Assembly (NCBI GenBank): GCA_016783965.1
Contig: JADHVO010000003.1
Coordinates: forward strand, 124,001-188,000
Source: Alphaproteobacteria bacterium
GTDB taxonomy: Bacteria > Pseudomonadota > Alphaproteobacteria > Micropepsales > Micropepsaceae
Length of the DNA: 64,000 bases
Reading direction: 5' to 3'
A model generated the notes under the pieces. That model had not been told where the DNA came from. It saw nothing but the letters and a program-made list of their open reading frames with translations, and ran no database searches. Within the stretch, counting starts at the first letter, position 1, and each line of letters opens with the position of its first letter. Shown one piece after another: positions 51,781 through 64,000 of this stretch. Made by a program: the position numbers and the translations under genes.

Positions 51781-52510
51781 TTACGCCGCCGGTTGCGCAC
51801 CTGGCATAGCGCGAATCCGGTCCACCACAAACCACGGCGCGTAGAGCAGAACGATGCAGGCAATGCCGATCAGGATGGTGATGGGGATGTAGGTGGGCCA
51901 GGCGGGCAGCAGGTCGTAGAACGTCGCATGACTGGGCTTGGCGCGGAGGAACCCGTAGTTCACATCGAGCAACCAGTCGACCAGCGCGGCGGCAATCGAA
52001 TAGACGATGGTCCAACCGGCGGCGCGTAGCATGGAGATGGGATGAGGCCGCATACCGCTGCCGAAGATCAGGTAGATCACCGCGGAGATGATCGCGCCGT
52101 GGCCGAGCAGGAAGACGACAAACTGCGGCTCCGGGAAGCTGAAGTTCACGTCGGGCGTGATCAGACCCTGCATGGTGCCGGCGAGCGCCCAGAAATAGGC
52201 GAGCTCGAACGCAATCTGGTTGGGGCGGATCAACGTCACAATCAGCGCAATCGTGGCCCAGTCGCACAAGTTCATCGGATACTCATTGCCCGCGCCGAGC
52301 CAGTGGCGGACGATGAATAACCAGTACCACGCGATCCAGGTGCCGATCAGGAGGCCCGCGAACATCCAACGAATGTATTCGTCGAGGCGACGCTTCGACC
52401 GGCGGCCGGCAGGCGCGAGCAACGCCGGAACCGCAAAAAGTGAGCGCGATGACGATCAGATGCTGCGTCCCGAACAGGACGAACTTATCGTGCAATGCCC
52501 CCTCCCCCAC
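51781..52510 (-). pseudogene. TIGR02206-like (YwaF) membrane protein gene, frameshifted near its start
   Basis: The first frame (GTG 52510) reads KFVLFGTQHLIVIALTF, then breaks. One base over, LAPAGRRSKRRLDEYIRWMF and the remaining six or so helices of a TIGR02206-type protein continue to 51781. Removing one A from AAAAA (52435-52439; T on the coding strand) joins ALTFAVPALLAPAG. The rest of the protein is intact, with segments such as FWALAGTMQGLITPDVNFSF. May be a real mutation or a sequencing error. Confidence 0.7.
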
Positions 52511-52562
52511 GAATGCTTCGGCGACGATAGCGCGGTCCGTGGCGGATTGGTGGCGGCCAGCG

Positions 52563-53150
52563 TCAGTTCACAGCGCGGAAGTAGTCCTTGGCCCAGAGGA
52601 ATAGGCCGAGGCCGGCATCTTCGGCGGCGCGCAGGTGGTCGGCGCCTGTCCCGACCATGAAAGTGCCGCTGGGCGTGCCGCAGTGCCCAAGAATGAACCG
52701 GTCGATGGCGCGCTGAAGGGCTCGGGGGTCTGACGTGGCAACGACGGCGTCGGCGCGGGCGGTCAACGCTGGGTCGAAGCCATCGCCACTGCCGACGAGG
52801 ATGTGGCAATCGAGGATCGCGACAATGCGGTCGGACGCGACGCGCAGTTCGCGCTCGCCGAGGCCGTCGAGCAGGAAGATCGCGGCGCCAAGATGGGTGC
52901 CGCGGTTGAGCAATACCCCCGCATACGAGCGATAGTCGAGGCCGAGGCGCTCTGCGCGCTTCAGGCGATGAAGCGCGATCTCGCGGCGCGGTGGCTTGTG
53001 GACCTCGGCGCTCGCCTTGCGCCAGAGCCAGACTTCCCACGATAGATCGAGGGTTGGGCCACCATTATGGCCGATGCCCACGCGGGCCGCTTCGTAAGGC
53101 GCGAGCTGAACCGGAAAGACCCTTCGACGCACCGGGGCTGCCGCTAACAT
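52563..53150 (-). CDS. HAD-like protein with GHNGGP motif
   Basis: This 195-residue protein has the GIGHNGGPTLDLSWEVWLWR stretch, PPRREIALHRLKRAERLGLD, and a later MVGTGADHLRAAEDAGLGLF segment that resembles HAD motif IV. The first HAD motif is not clear (IFLLDGLG). Found in Alphaproteobacteria as hypothetical. ATG 53150 chosen. Confidence 0.6.
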   Translation of the reverse strand: MLAAAPVRRRVFPVQLAPYEAARVGIGHNGGPTLDLSWEVWLWRKASAEVHKPPRREIALHRLKRAERLGLDYRSYAGVLLNRGTHLGAAIFLLDGLGERELRVASDRIVAILDCHILVGSGDGFDPALTARADAVVATSDPRALQRAIDRFILGHCGTPSGTFMVGTGADHLRAAEDAGLGLFLWAKDYFRAVN

Positions 53151-53218
53151 TGCAGGTTCCACAATAGCAGTGGCCGCACGGGCCACGCTACAAATTGGGT
53201 AACAACAGGGGGACTCTC

Positions 53219-55036
53219 ATGCTCGACCGCCGCCAGCTTCTGGGCTCTGCCGCCGCGCTCGGTGCCGCTTCTTTCATCACGCCAGTGTTCGCCGCCGACG
53301 ATGAAGCGGCGCGGCTGAACGCGCTCATGGACGTGTTTTTCCAGGAAGGGCTGCAACAGGGTCCCGAGCAGGCGACGCTGCTCGGCCTGGACAAGGGACC
53401 GAATGCCGGATTGCGCAGCAGACTGCGCGACGAATCGGCGGCGGGCGTTGCGGCAAGCCGCGCGCTGAGCGCAGACCAGCTCAAGCGCATCCAGGGGATC
53501 GATCCCGGCAAGCTGAGCGGCATGGACCGCGTGAACTACGACACCGTGCGCTACACGCTCGAATCGCGCGTGGCGATGAATGCGTTCGACTATGGCGGCG
53601 CGGGTGGTGGCGGCGGTGTCTCGCCCTACGTAGTCAGCCAGCAGACCGGTGCCTATCAGCAGGTGCCGGACTTCCTGGACACCAAGCACCCGCTGAACGA
53701 CGCGGGCGATGCGGACGCTTATCTGGCGCGGCTGGAGGCTTTCGCAGGGCAAATCGACGGCAATATCGATCGCTTCCGGCACGATGCGGGGCTGGGCGTG
53801 ATCCCGCCGGACTTCATCCTGGACACCTCGCTCGACCAGATGAGCAAAACCCGGCTGCCGGCGAGCCAGACAGAGCTGGTGCAGTCGATCGCGACACGGA
53901 CCAAGGCAAAAGCCATCGCGGGTGATTGGGAAGCGAAGGCGACGGCGATCTATGACCAGAAAATCGGGCCGGCGCTGGATCGGCTGATCGCGGTCACGAA
54001 GGAGATGCGCTCCAAGGCGGCGCATGACGCGGGCGTGTCGCGGCTGCCGCAGGGCGATGCGTACTACGCCGCAGCGCTGCGCTTCTCGACCACGACCAGG
54101 ATGTCGCCGGACGAGGTGCACCAGCTCGGTCTCGACCAGTCGAAGGCGATCGTGGACCGGCTTAACGGCCTGCTGAAGGCGCAGGGGCTGACGACTGGCA
54201 CAGTGGGTCAGCGCATCGCGTCGCTCTACAAGGATCAGCGCTACATCTATCCCAACACCGACGAAGGCAAGGTGCAGCAGATCGCCTATTGCAACGACCG
54301 GCTGGCGGCAGTGCGACCGAAGCTGCCGAGCGTGTTCAAGCGTCTGCCGCCCTATCAGTTCGAGGTGCGGCGCGTGCCGCCGGCGACGGAAGCCGGCGCG
54401 GCCTCGGCATTCAGCCAGGGGCCGTCGCTGGACGGCTCGCGGCCGGGCATCGTGTACTTCAACCTGCACGACAGCGCAGAGTGGCCGAAATGGACGCTGC
54501 CGACGACGATCTATCACGAGGGCCTGCCGGGGCATCAGTTGGAGGGCGGGCTGGCGCTGTCGAGCAACTTGCCGCTAATCCGCAAGGCGACGGGATTCTC
54601 CGGTTATGCGGAAGGCTGGGCGCTGTACGCAGAACAGCTGGCGGACGAGATCGGCATGTACGACGACGATCCGCTGGGCCGCATCGGGTATCTGAAGTTC
54701 CAGCTGTTCCGCGCCAGCCGCTGCGTCGTCGACACCGGCATCCATCACATGAAATGGAGCCGCGAACAGGCGATCCAGTATTTCGTGGACGCCGAGGGCG
54801 ATGCGCCGGGCTTCGCGACGCGTGAGGTGGAACGCTACTGCGTCACGCCGGGACAGGCGTGCAGCTACAAGATCGGCCACACGGTGTGGAACCGGGCGCG
54901 GGATCGGGCCAATGCGGCCTTGGGCGCGAAGTACGACATCAAAGACTTCCACGAGGCGGGCCTGAGCTGCGGGCGCGTGCCGCTGGACGTACTGGACGGC
55001 GTGATCGACGGATTTATCGCGAAAACACGGGGCTAA
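53219..55036 (+). CDS. DUF885 metallopeptidase-like protein
   Basis: This 605-residue protein has a Tat-like signal (MLDRRQLLGSAAALGAASF) and a helical DUF885 fold with the zinc motif IYHEGLPGHQLEGG (near residue 430) and a later ARxxAD-like region. It is probably periplasmic. It is divergent from the HAD-like gene. GGGGG precedes the ATG. Confidence 0.88.
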   Translation: MLDRRQLLGSAAALGAASFITPVFAADDEAARLNALMDVFFQEGLQQGPEQATLLGLDKGPNAGLRSRLRDESAAGVAASRALSADQLKRIQGIDPGKLSGMDRVNYDTVRYTLESRVAMNAFDYGGAGGGGGVSPYVVSQQTGAYQQVPDFLDTKHPLNDAGDADAYLARLEAFAGQIDGNIDRFRHDAGLGVIPPDFILDTSLDQMSKTRLPASQTELVQSIATRTKAKAIAGDWEAKATAIYDQKIGPALDRLIAVTKEMRSKAAHDAGVSRLPQGDAYYAAALRFSTTTRMSPDEVHQLGLDQSKAIVDRLNGLLKAQGLTTGTVGQRIASLYKDQRYIYPNTDEGKVQQIAYCNDRLAAVRPKLPSVFKRLPPYQFEVRRVPPATEAGAASAFSQGPSLDGSRPGIVYFNLHDSAEWPKWTLPTTIYHEGLPGHQLEGGLALSSNLPLIRKATGFSGYAEGWALYAEQLADEIGMYDDDPLGRIGYLKFQLFRASRCVVDTGIHHMKWSREQAIQYFVDAEGDAPGFATREVERYCVTPGQACSYKIGHTVWNRARDRANAALGAKYDIKDFHEAGLSCGRVPLDVLDGVIDGFIAKTRG

Positions 55037-55123
55037 AGGTGCGGCTGAACGCCGTTAGGTGGGAGCGGGCCGGGGAGCTATAACTCGCCACCGTTTGCGA
55101 ATCCAAGGCAGCGGTAACCTCCC

Positions 55124-56410
55124 ATGTCCAATGTGGCCGTGATCGGCGCCCAATGGGGCGACGAAGGCAAAGGCAAAATCATCGACTGGCTCGCCAACCG
55201 GGCGGAGATGGTGGTGCGCTTTCAAGGCGGCAACAATGCCGGCCACACCATCGTGGTTGGCGAGAAGACCTACAAGCTGTCGCTGCTGCCGTCGGGCGTA
55301 ATCCAGGGCAAGCGCTCGATCATCGGGAACGGGGTGGTGGTCGACCCGTGGTCGCTGGTGGACGAGATCACACGCGTCGGTGCGGCCGGAATCGCTGTGA
55401 CGCCCGACGTGCTGGTGCTGGCGGAGAACGCGGTTCTGGTGCTGCCAATCCATTGCGAGCTGGACGCGGTGCGCGAGATGTCGAACTCGTCGAAGCTGGG
55501 CACAACCAAGCGCGGCATCGGGCCGGCGTATGAGGACAAGGTCGGACGCCGCGCGATCCGCGTGGTGGACCTGAAGGATTTCGGCTCGCTGCCGGCCAAG
55601 GTCGACCGCCTACTGGCACATCACAACGCACTGCGGCGCGGCGCGGGCACCGATGAGATCGACGCGGCTAAGCTGCTGGCTGAGTTGAAGGAGATCGCCC
55701 CCAAGATCCTACCGTTCGTGGGATCGAGCTGGCGCGAGCTGGATGCTGCGCGGCGCGCGGGCAAGCGTGTGCTGTTCGAAGGCGCGCAGGCGGTGCTGTT
55801 GGACATCGACCACGGCACCTATCCTTATGTGACATCATCCAACACCGTCGCGGGACAGGCCGCGGCCGGATCGGGCGTTGGGCCGAAGCAGATCGGTTAC
55901 GTGCTGGGCATCACCAAGAGCTACACCACGCGCGTGGGCGACGGCCCTTTCCCGAGCGAGCAGATCAACGCCGTCGGTGAAGAGTTGGGCACGCGCGGGC
56001 GTGAGTTCGGCACAGTGACCGGACGCAAGCGGCGCTGCGGCTGGTTCGATTCCGTGCTGGTACGGCAAACCGCGGTGACCGGCGGCATCGATGGCATCGC
56101 GCTGACCAAGCTGGACGTGCTGGACACGTTCAAGACCATCGACGTATGCGTAGGCTACAAGCTGAGCGACCAGGTGCTCGACTACCTGCCGGCGGACGCC
56201 GTGGACCAGGCAAAGCTCGTCCCGGTGTACGAGACGATGGAAGGCTGGAACTGCTCGACGCGCGGCGCGCGCAGCTGGGCCGACCTACCCGCCAATGCGA
56301 TCAAGTATGTGCGGCGCATCGAGGAGTTGATCGCGGCGCCTGTAGCGCTGTTGTCCACCAGCCCGGACCGCGACGATACCATCATGGTTCGCGATCCGTT
56401 CGTCGGCTGA
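55124..56410 (+). CDS. purA: Adenylosuccinate synthetase
   Basis: This 428-residue enzyme begins [20 protein letters not shown], with the P-loop-like GDEGKGK, then NNAGHT, GIGPAY and SSNTVAGQ motifs. It joins IMP and aspartate using GTP, the first step from IMP to AMP. Complete length for the family. A strong terminator follows. Confidence 0.97.
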   Translation: MSNVAVIGAQWGDEGKGKIIDWLANRAEMVVRFQGGNNAGHTIVVGEKTYKLSLLPSGVIQGKRSIIGNGVVVDPWSLVDEITRVGAAGIAVTPDVLVLAENAVLVLPIHCELDAVREMSNSSKLGTTKRGIGPAYEDKVGRRAIRVVDLKDFGSLPAKVDRLLAHHNALRRGAGTDEIDAAKLLAELKEIAPKILPFVGSSWRELDAARRAGKRVLFEGAQAVLLDIDHGTYPYVTSSNTVAGQAAAGSGVGPKQIGYVLGITKSYTTRVGDGPFPSEQINAVGEELGTRGREFGTVTGRKRRCGWFDSVLVRQTAVTGGIDGIALTKLDVLDTFKTIDVCVGYKLSDQVLDYLPADAVDQAKLVPVYETMEGWNCSTRGARSWADLPANAIKYVRRIEELIAAPVALLSTSPDRDDTIMVRDPFVG

Positions 56411-56441
56411 GCGACCATCCGTTTGCGGGTCGCTTTTTTTT
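56410..56441 (+). terminator. Terminator after purA
   Basis: GCGACC and GGTCGC pair across a 10-base loop, followed by TTTTTTTT. Confidence 0.85.
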
Positions 56442-56487
56442 GGCGCTCCATTCGCTAGGCTTTGGCGCCAACGATTGGGGGATTCCC

Positions 56488-56838
56488 ATGAATATCAAAG
56501 GTTATCTGGTGCCGGTCGCGCTGAGCACGCTGCTCTCGGCATGCGGCGGCGGCGTTTCGACGCCCGAAGAGGTGCGCGGCACGTGGAGCGACGCGTGCCC
56601 GACCGGGATGCTGTCCGTCGACGCCGACACGATGCACATCCTGTATCCCAACAAGGAGGACTTCACGCTGACGGCTTCGGAGTTTGACGGCCATACTTGG
56701 AAGGCGAGCTTCGAGAATGGCGGCAAGAAGATCACCGACAACTATGTGCTGGAGAACGGCACAATCTGGCTCGACACCGTCAATGTCGACGGCAACAGCT
56801 TCAGCGGCCCAAAAACCAAGATGACCAAGTGCGAGTAG
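56488..56838 (+). CDS. Small putative lipoprotein
   Basis: This 116-residue protein begins MNIKGYLVPVALSTLLSACG with a lipobox LSAC. The mature part, TPEEVRGTWSDACPTGML and later NGTIWLDTVNVDG, looks like a small beta-barrel. Cysteines DACP and TKCE may pair. The frame beginning at 56146 overlaps purA and was rejected. Unknown function. Confidence 0.75.
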   Translation: MNIKGYLVPVALSTLLSACGGGVSTPEEVRGTWSDACPTGMLSVDADTMHILYPNKEDFTLTASEFDGHTWKASFENGGKKITDNYVLENGTIWLDTVNVDGNSFSGPKTKMTKCE

Positions 56839-58708
<1,870 letters not shown>

Positions 58709-58712
<4 letters not shown>

Positions 58713-60052
58713 GTCGCCACTTCCTGTATGACGCTCACGATGTCGCTGACCACGGCGCGTACGAGTTTCTCGTCATCGCCTTCTGCCATCACGCGGATGA
58801 CCGGCTCGGTGCCCGACTTGCGCACCAGGAGGCGGCCGGAGCCGTTGAGGCGCGCCTCACCATCCTTGATGCAAGCGGCGACACGGTCGTTGGTGAGCGG
58901 CGAACCCTTCGCGTAGCGCACGCTTTCCAGCACCTGCGGCAGCGGTTCGAAAAGATGTGCGGCCTGGCTGGCCGGCTTGCCCTCTTCCGCGAGCACGGCG
59001 AGCACCTGGAGCGCAGCGATCAGGCCGTCGCCGGTGGGTGAGAAGTCGCTCAGGATGATGTGGCCGGACTGTTCGCCGCCGATATTGTAGCCACCCTTGG
59101 CCATCTGTTCGATGACATAGCGGTCGCCCACCGCAGCGCGGACGAGCTTGAGGTCGATGCCCTTGAGGAAGCGGTCGAGGCCGGCGTTGGCCATCACGGT
59201 GCCAACGACGCCGCCGCCCTTGAGATTGCCGGTCTTCGACCAGGAGCGCGCGAGCAGCGCCAGAATCTGGTCGCCGTCGATGATGCGGCCCCGCTCGTCG
59301 CACATCACCACGCGATCGGCATCGCCGTCGAGCGCGATGCCGAAATTGGCGCGCACTTCCTTGACCTTCGCGGACATCGCGTCGGTCGAGGTGGAGCCGC
59401 AATCGGCGTTGATATTGAGTCCGTTGGGCGAAACACCGATCGTTACCACCTCGGCGCCCAGTTCCCACAGCGCTTCGGGAGCGACCTTGTAGGCAGCACC
59501 GTTGGCGCAATCGATCACGATGCGAAGGCCTTCGAGCGTCAGGTTGCGCGGGAAGGTGCGCTTGGCGAATTCGATATAGCGCGCCTGGCTGTCGTCGATG
59601 CGCTTGGCCCGGCCGACCTTGGGCGACGTCGCGAGCCCGGACTCGAGCGGGCTGTCCATCAGCGCTTCGATCTCGGCCTCGCGCTCGTCGGAGAGCTTGC
59701 GGCCGTCAGGACCGAAGAACTTGATGCCGTTGTCCTGGTACTGGTTGTGCGAGGCCGTGATCATCACACCGATGTCAGCACGCAGCGAGCGCGTGAGCAT
59801 CGCGACGGCAGGCGTCGGCAGAGGACCGAACAGGAACACGTCCATGCCAACGGCGGTGAAGCCGGCCGTTAGCGCGTTCTCGATCATGTAACCGGAAAGC
59901 CGCGTATCCTTGCCGATCACCACGCGATGACGATGCTCGCCGCGCAGGAAGGTGCGGCCTGCGGCCATGCCTGCGCGCATAGCGACGGCAGGCGTGAGGG
60001 CAGCGGAATTCGCACGGCCACGAATGCCGTCGGTGCCGAAATACTTCCGGCT
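58709..60052 (-). CDS. glmM: Phosphoglucosamine mutase
   Basis: This 447-residue mutase begins [20 protein letters not shown], with the phosphoserine motif [18 protein letters not shown] (Ser near residue 104), metal loop DGDADR and [12 protein letters not shown] at the end. It converts GlcN-6-P to GlcN-1-P for peptidoglycan precursors. Start at 60052 chosen. Between folP and thiD on the same strand. Confidence 0.97.
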
Positions 60053-60151
60053 CATGTAGGTGCTCCTGGGACGCAAAAGGATGCGGCGTCGTTCTACTCC
60101 ATTTTGGCCGAGGAACCGCGCACCAATTATTAACAGATGCGACAGGGCCGG

Positions 60152-60940
60152 TCAGCCGCGCAGGGCCTTCTCCAGCATCAGCGCATCCCGCAATGCAGCA
60201 GGCGTATGTGTACGGATGAAATTCGCGCCCCGGTGAATGGCGAAGAGTTCAGCTGCGAGGCTGGCGGGGCCGGCCTCGGCGGCGTGGCGGCCGGTAACGG
60301 CTCGCAGGAACGACTTGCGGGAGACCGAAACGAGGAGCGGCAGGCCGTAGCGGGCCGCGAGTTCCGGCAGGCGGCGAAGGACGGTGAAGGAGGTCTCCGG
60401 ATCGGTGCCCAGGAAGAAGCCCATGCCAGGATCGAGGATCAGGCGGTCGCGCGTGACGCCGGCCGCTTCCAGGACGGCGAGGCGGGCGTCGAAGAAGTGG
60501 ACGATGCGATCCATGATCTCCGAGGGTGGGACGTGGACACGGGTCGCCGCGCCGCGCCGCTGGACCGAGTGCATGACGATCAGCTTGGCGGACGATACGG
60601 CGAGATCGGGATAGAGCGCGGCATCGGCGAAGCCCTCGATGTCGTTCAGATAGGCGACGTTCTGCGCCAGTGCCCAGCGCTGCACCGGCAGCGAGAAGGT
60701 ATCGATCGAAAGTGGAATTCCGCTCAGCGCCGGCAGCACCGCTTCGAGGCGCGCTATCTCCTTTTCCGGCGGCACGCCGCGCGAGTCCGGGTTGGACGAT
60801 GCGGCGCCGATGTCGAGCACATGCGCGCCATCAGCGGCGAGCGCCCTGCCCTGGGCGATCGCCGCCGCAGGATCGAGATACTTCCCGCCATCGAAGAACG
60901 AGTCGTCGGTGATGTTGAGGATGCCGAGGATGGTGGTCAT
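60152..60940 (-). CDS. folP: Dihydropteroate synthase
   Basis: This 262-residue enzyme begins MTTILGILNITDDSFFDGGK, a family signature (pterin-phosphate site), with DIGAASSNPDSRGVPPEKE and LILDPGMGF. It joins pABA and the pterin in folate synthesis. Asp replaces the more usual Pro in NVTPDSFSDGG-type sites. Follows ftsH on the same strand after a terminator. Confidence 0.95.
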   Translation of the reverse strand: MTTILGILNITDDSFFDGGKYLDPAAAIAQGRALAADGAHVLDIGAASSNPDSRGVPPEKEIARLEAVLPALSGIPLSIDTFSLPVQRWALAQNVAYLNDIEGFADAALYPDLAVSSAKLIVMHSVQRRGAATRVHVPPSEIMDRIVHFFDARLAVLEAAGVTRDRLILDPGMGFFLGTDPETSFTVLRRLPELAARYGLPLLVSVSRKSFLRAVTGRHAAEAGPASLAAELFAIHRGANFIRTHTPAALRDALMLEKALRG

Positions 60941-60950
60941 GGCTTCAAAC

Positions 60951-60982
60951 GAAAACGCCTCCCGCCATTTGGGCAGGAGGCG
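60951..60982 (-). terminator. Terminator after ftsH
   Basis: On the minus strand CGCCTCCTGCC and GGCGGGAGGCG pair with one G-T pair around a 5-base loop, followed by TTTTCGTTTG. Confidence 0.75.
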
Positions 60983-61005
60983 CGTCGTACTTCAATGCTG
61001 GTCGA

Positions 61006-62925
<1,920 letters not shown>

Positions 62926-63138
62926 AGGGCCGTCCTTTCAGCGGGGGCCGAGGCCAGTTCGGGCGGTAAACGTGCGTTGCCCGATCCACTTAGATAGGGC
63001 GTTTCTACCGCATTGCCAGCCTGCGAAACGTTAAGAAATTTGGCCTTGCCCCGCAATGACAATGCCAAAACCCGATTAACACAGTCTGATAGCGGCTTTT
63101 CCATGCCCAGCGCGGCATTTTGGTTCTCGTCTGCCGCG

Positions 63139-64000
63139 TCATGACTCAAATTCCTGAGCGATAACAAGCGTTCCTGGTCCGAAAACCCCTTTCTTCGAGG
63201 GGGCTGTGGCGACCTTGCACCCATGCAGGGTGACGCCACGGCCGATCTGGTTGTCACGGATGCGGTCGAGCATGCGCTCAAGGCGTTCGAACCGGGGACG
63301 GTAGGACTGACCCGAAACGATCATCAAAAGTTGCGCCAAGGCACGCAGCCCGACCTCGCGCGGGGCGGCTATGAGGGCCGCAGCGTCGAGGTGAAGGGTG
63401 TTCTCGACCCGGCGAACAGCACGGGCGAGCACGGCGGCGGTGACCGTTTCCAGCGCCTCCCGCGCGCGTGTGAGATGGCTGGCGGCTGAAGCGATGCGGG
63501 CGCGCGTCAGCCCCGCTTCCTCAAGCTGCGGCAGAAGCTGGCGCAAGCGCACCCGGGCGAAGCGGTCCTCGTCGTTCATCGGATCTTCGAGCCAGGCATG
63601 ATCCTTGACCCGCAAATGCTCGCGGACGGCGTCGCGCTCCAGCGTGAGCAGCGGGCGAACGATGCAGAGATCACGGAAACCCGGAAGCGGATAGGGGGCC
63701 AGCGGACGCATGGCAGCGAGGCCGTCGAGGCCGCTGCCACGCATCAGGCGCAGCAAAAAGGTCTCGGCCTGGTCGTCGCGGGTGTGGCCGACATAGAGCG
63801 CAGCGAGCTTGTGCTTACGCGCATGCTCGCCCATCAGGCGGTAGCGTGCCTCGCGGGCGGCGGCCTCGATGTCGGACTTCGGGCGCGGCCCTTCCCAGCG
63901 CAATGCGTGCGCCTTGAGACCGGCATGCTTCGCCCAACCGCGCACCTTGCGCGCGTCCGCCCCGGATTCCTTGCGCAAGCGATGGTCGACGGTGACCACA
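63139..64000 (-). CDS. tilS: tRNA(Ile)-lysidine synthase, 5' end outside the window
   Basis: The visible 286 residues contain the core of TilS: TVDHRLRKESGADARKV, KSDIEAAAREARYRLM, HTRDDQAETFLLRLMRGSGL and GLDGLAAMRPL. The N-terminal ATP-PP loop lies beyond the right edge. It makes lysidine on tRNA-Ile(CAU). Partial only because of the window end; 63999/64000 is not the true start. A 213-bp gap to ftsH shows no gene. Confidence 0.95.
   Translation of the reverse strand, partial: VVTVDHRLRKESGADARKVRGWAKHAGLKAHALRWEGPRPKSDIEAAAREARYRLMGEHARKHKLAALYVGHTRDDQAETFLLRLMRGSGLDGLAAMRPLAPYPLPGFRDLCIVRPLLTLERDAVREHLRVKDHAWLEDPMNDEDRFARVRLRQLLPQLEEAGLTRARIASAASHLTRAREALETVTAAVLARAVRRVENTLHLDAAALIAAPREVGLRALAQLLMIVSGQSYRPRFERLERMLDRIRDNQIGRGVTLHGCKVATAPSKKGVFGPGTLVIAQEFES

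Noticed and set aside
53144..54535. 463-codon ORF on the minus strand
   Set aside because: Antisense to the DUF885 gene with clear motifs; the antisense reading is Arg/His-rich without a family.

Overview
The window looks like an alphaproteobacterial chromosome carrying a large, decaying integrated element. The evidence is the core gene order tilS-ftsH-folP-glmM-thiD with purA nearby, high GC at third codon positions, and many small proteins of types common in Alphaproteobacteria. I cannot name the genus. Resemblance to the Caulobacter SigF/NrsF metal regulon supports the class only. Layout: (1) 1-13.9 kb is accessory DNA: a cold-shock gene, a VirD4/TraD-like ATPase, an excisionase and tyrosine recombinase, a hicBA pair whose toxin gene is frameshifted, several small helical proteins, an XRE regulator coupled to a RuvC-like fold protein, the ArdC antirestriction protein, a truncated helicase and a truncated replication-relaxation protein. 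(2) 14-23.5 kb is a metal and thiol stress locus. A bufferin-type operon (BufA precursor, BufB DUF692, BufC DUF2063, DoxX, VKOR) runs leftwards from an ECF sigma/NrsF-like anti-sigma pair. A rightward run carries a GDCC-motif protein, a Cys/His-repeat exported protein, a membrane protein, a periplasmic thioredoxin, a CcdA-like protein and a DUF6969-like protein. Two sequences with an identical 16-bp spacer (GTAAC[T/C]-N16-CGAA) head the leftward and rightward arms and are the best candidate SigF-type promoters. (3) 23.6-29.6 kb holds a ChrB-N-like protein divergent from a metal-type RND pump (adaptor and permease, no outer-membrane channel) and an MFS transporter. (4) 29.6-33.8 kb is sparse and holds small proteins, including a PilZ gene next to a decayed duplicate of itself. 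(5) 33.8-41.3 kb is a copper/cation locus: a CDF transporter, CopA-type ATPase and CsoR-type repressor divergent from a Met-rich outer-membrane-like protein, a His-rich protein, CopC and CopD. (6) 42.1-48.75 kb is a mobility module: two coupled membrane proteins, a 669-residue HerA/VirD4-like ATPase, a replication-relaxation protein, an L,D-transpeptidase, an AlpA regulator and a P4-type integrase. The integrase abuts a tRNA-Gly(CCC) gene cut off after its anticodon loop, which marks the right edge of the island; the left edge is not resolved. (7) 48.8-64 kb is backbone: GST, a thiolase, DUF885, purA, nitronate monooxygenase, thiD, glmM, folP, ftsH and partial tilS. The most unusual signals are: the SigF/bufferin regulon with its extra Cys-repeat exported protein; a related operator-like sequence (GCGATATmTCCGmGCAT) upstream of five ORFs at the left of the island; a mobilisation module with no recognisable relaxase whose replication-relaxation proteins share a PD...ExD motif; and three genes broken by one-base changes in short A/T runs.
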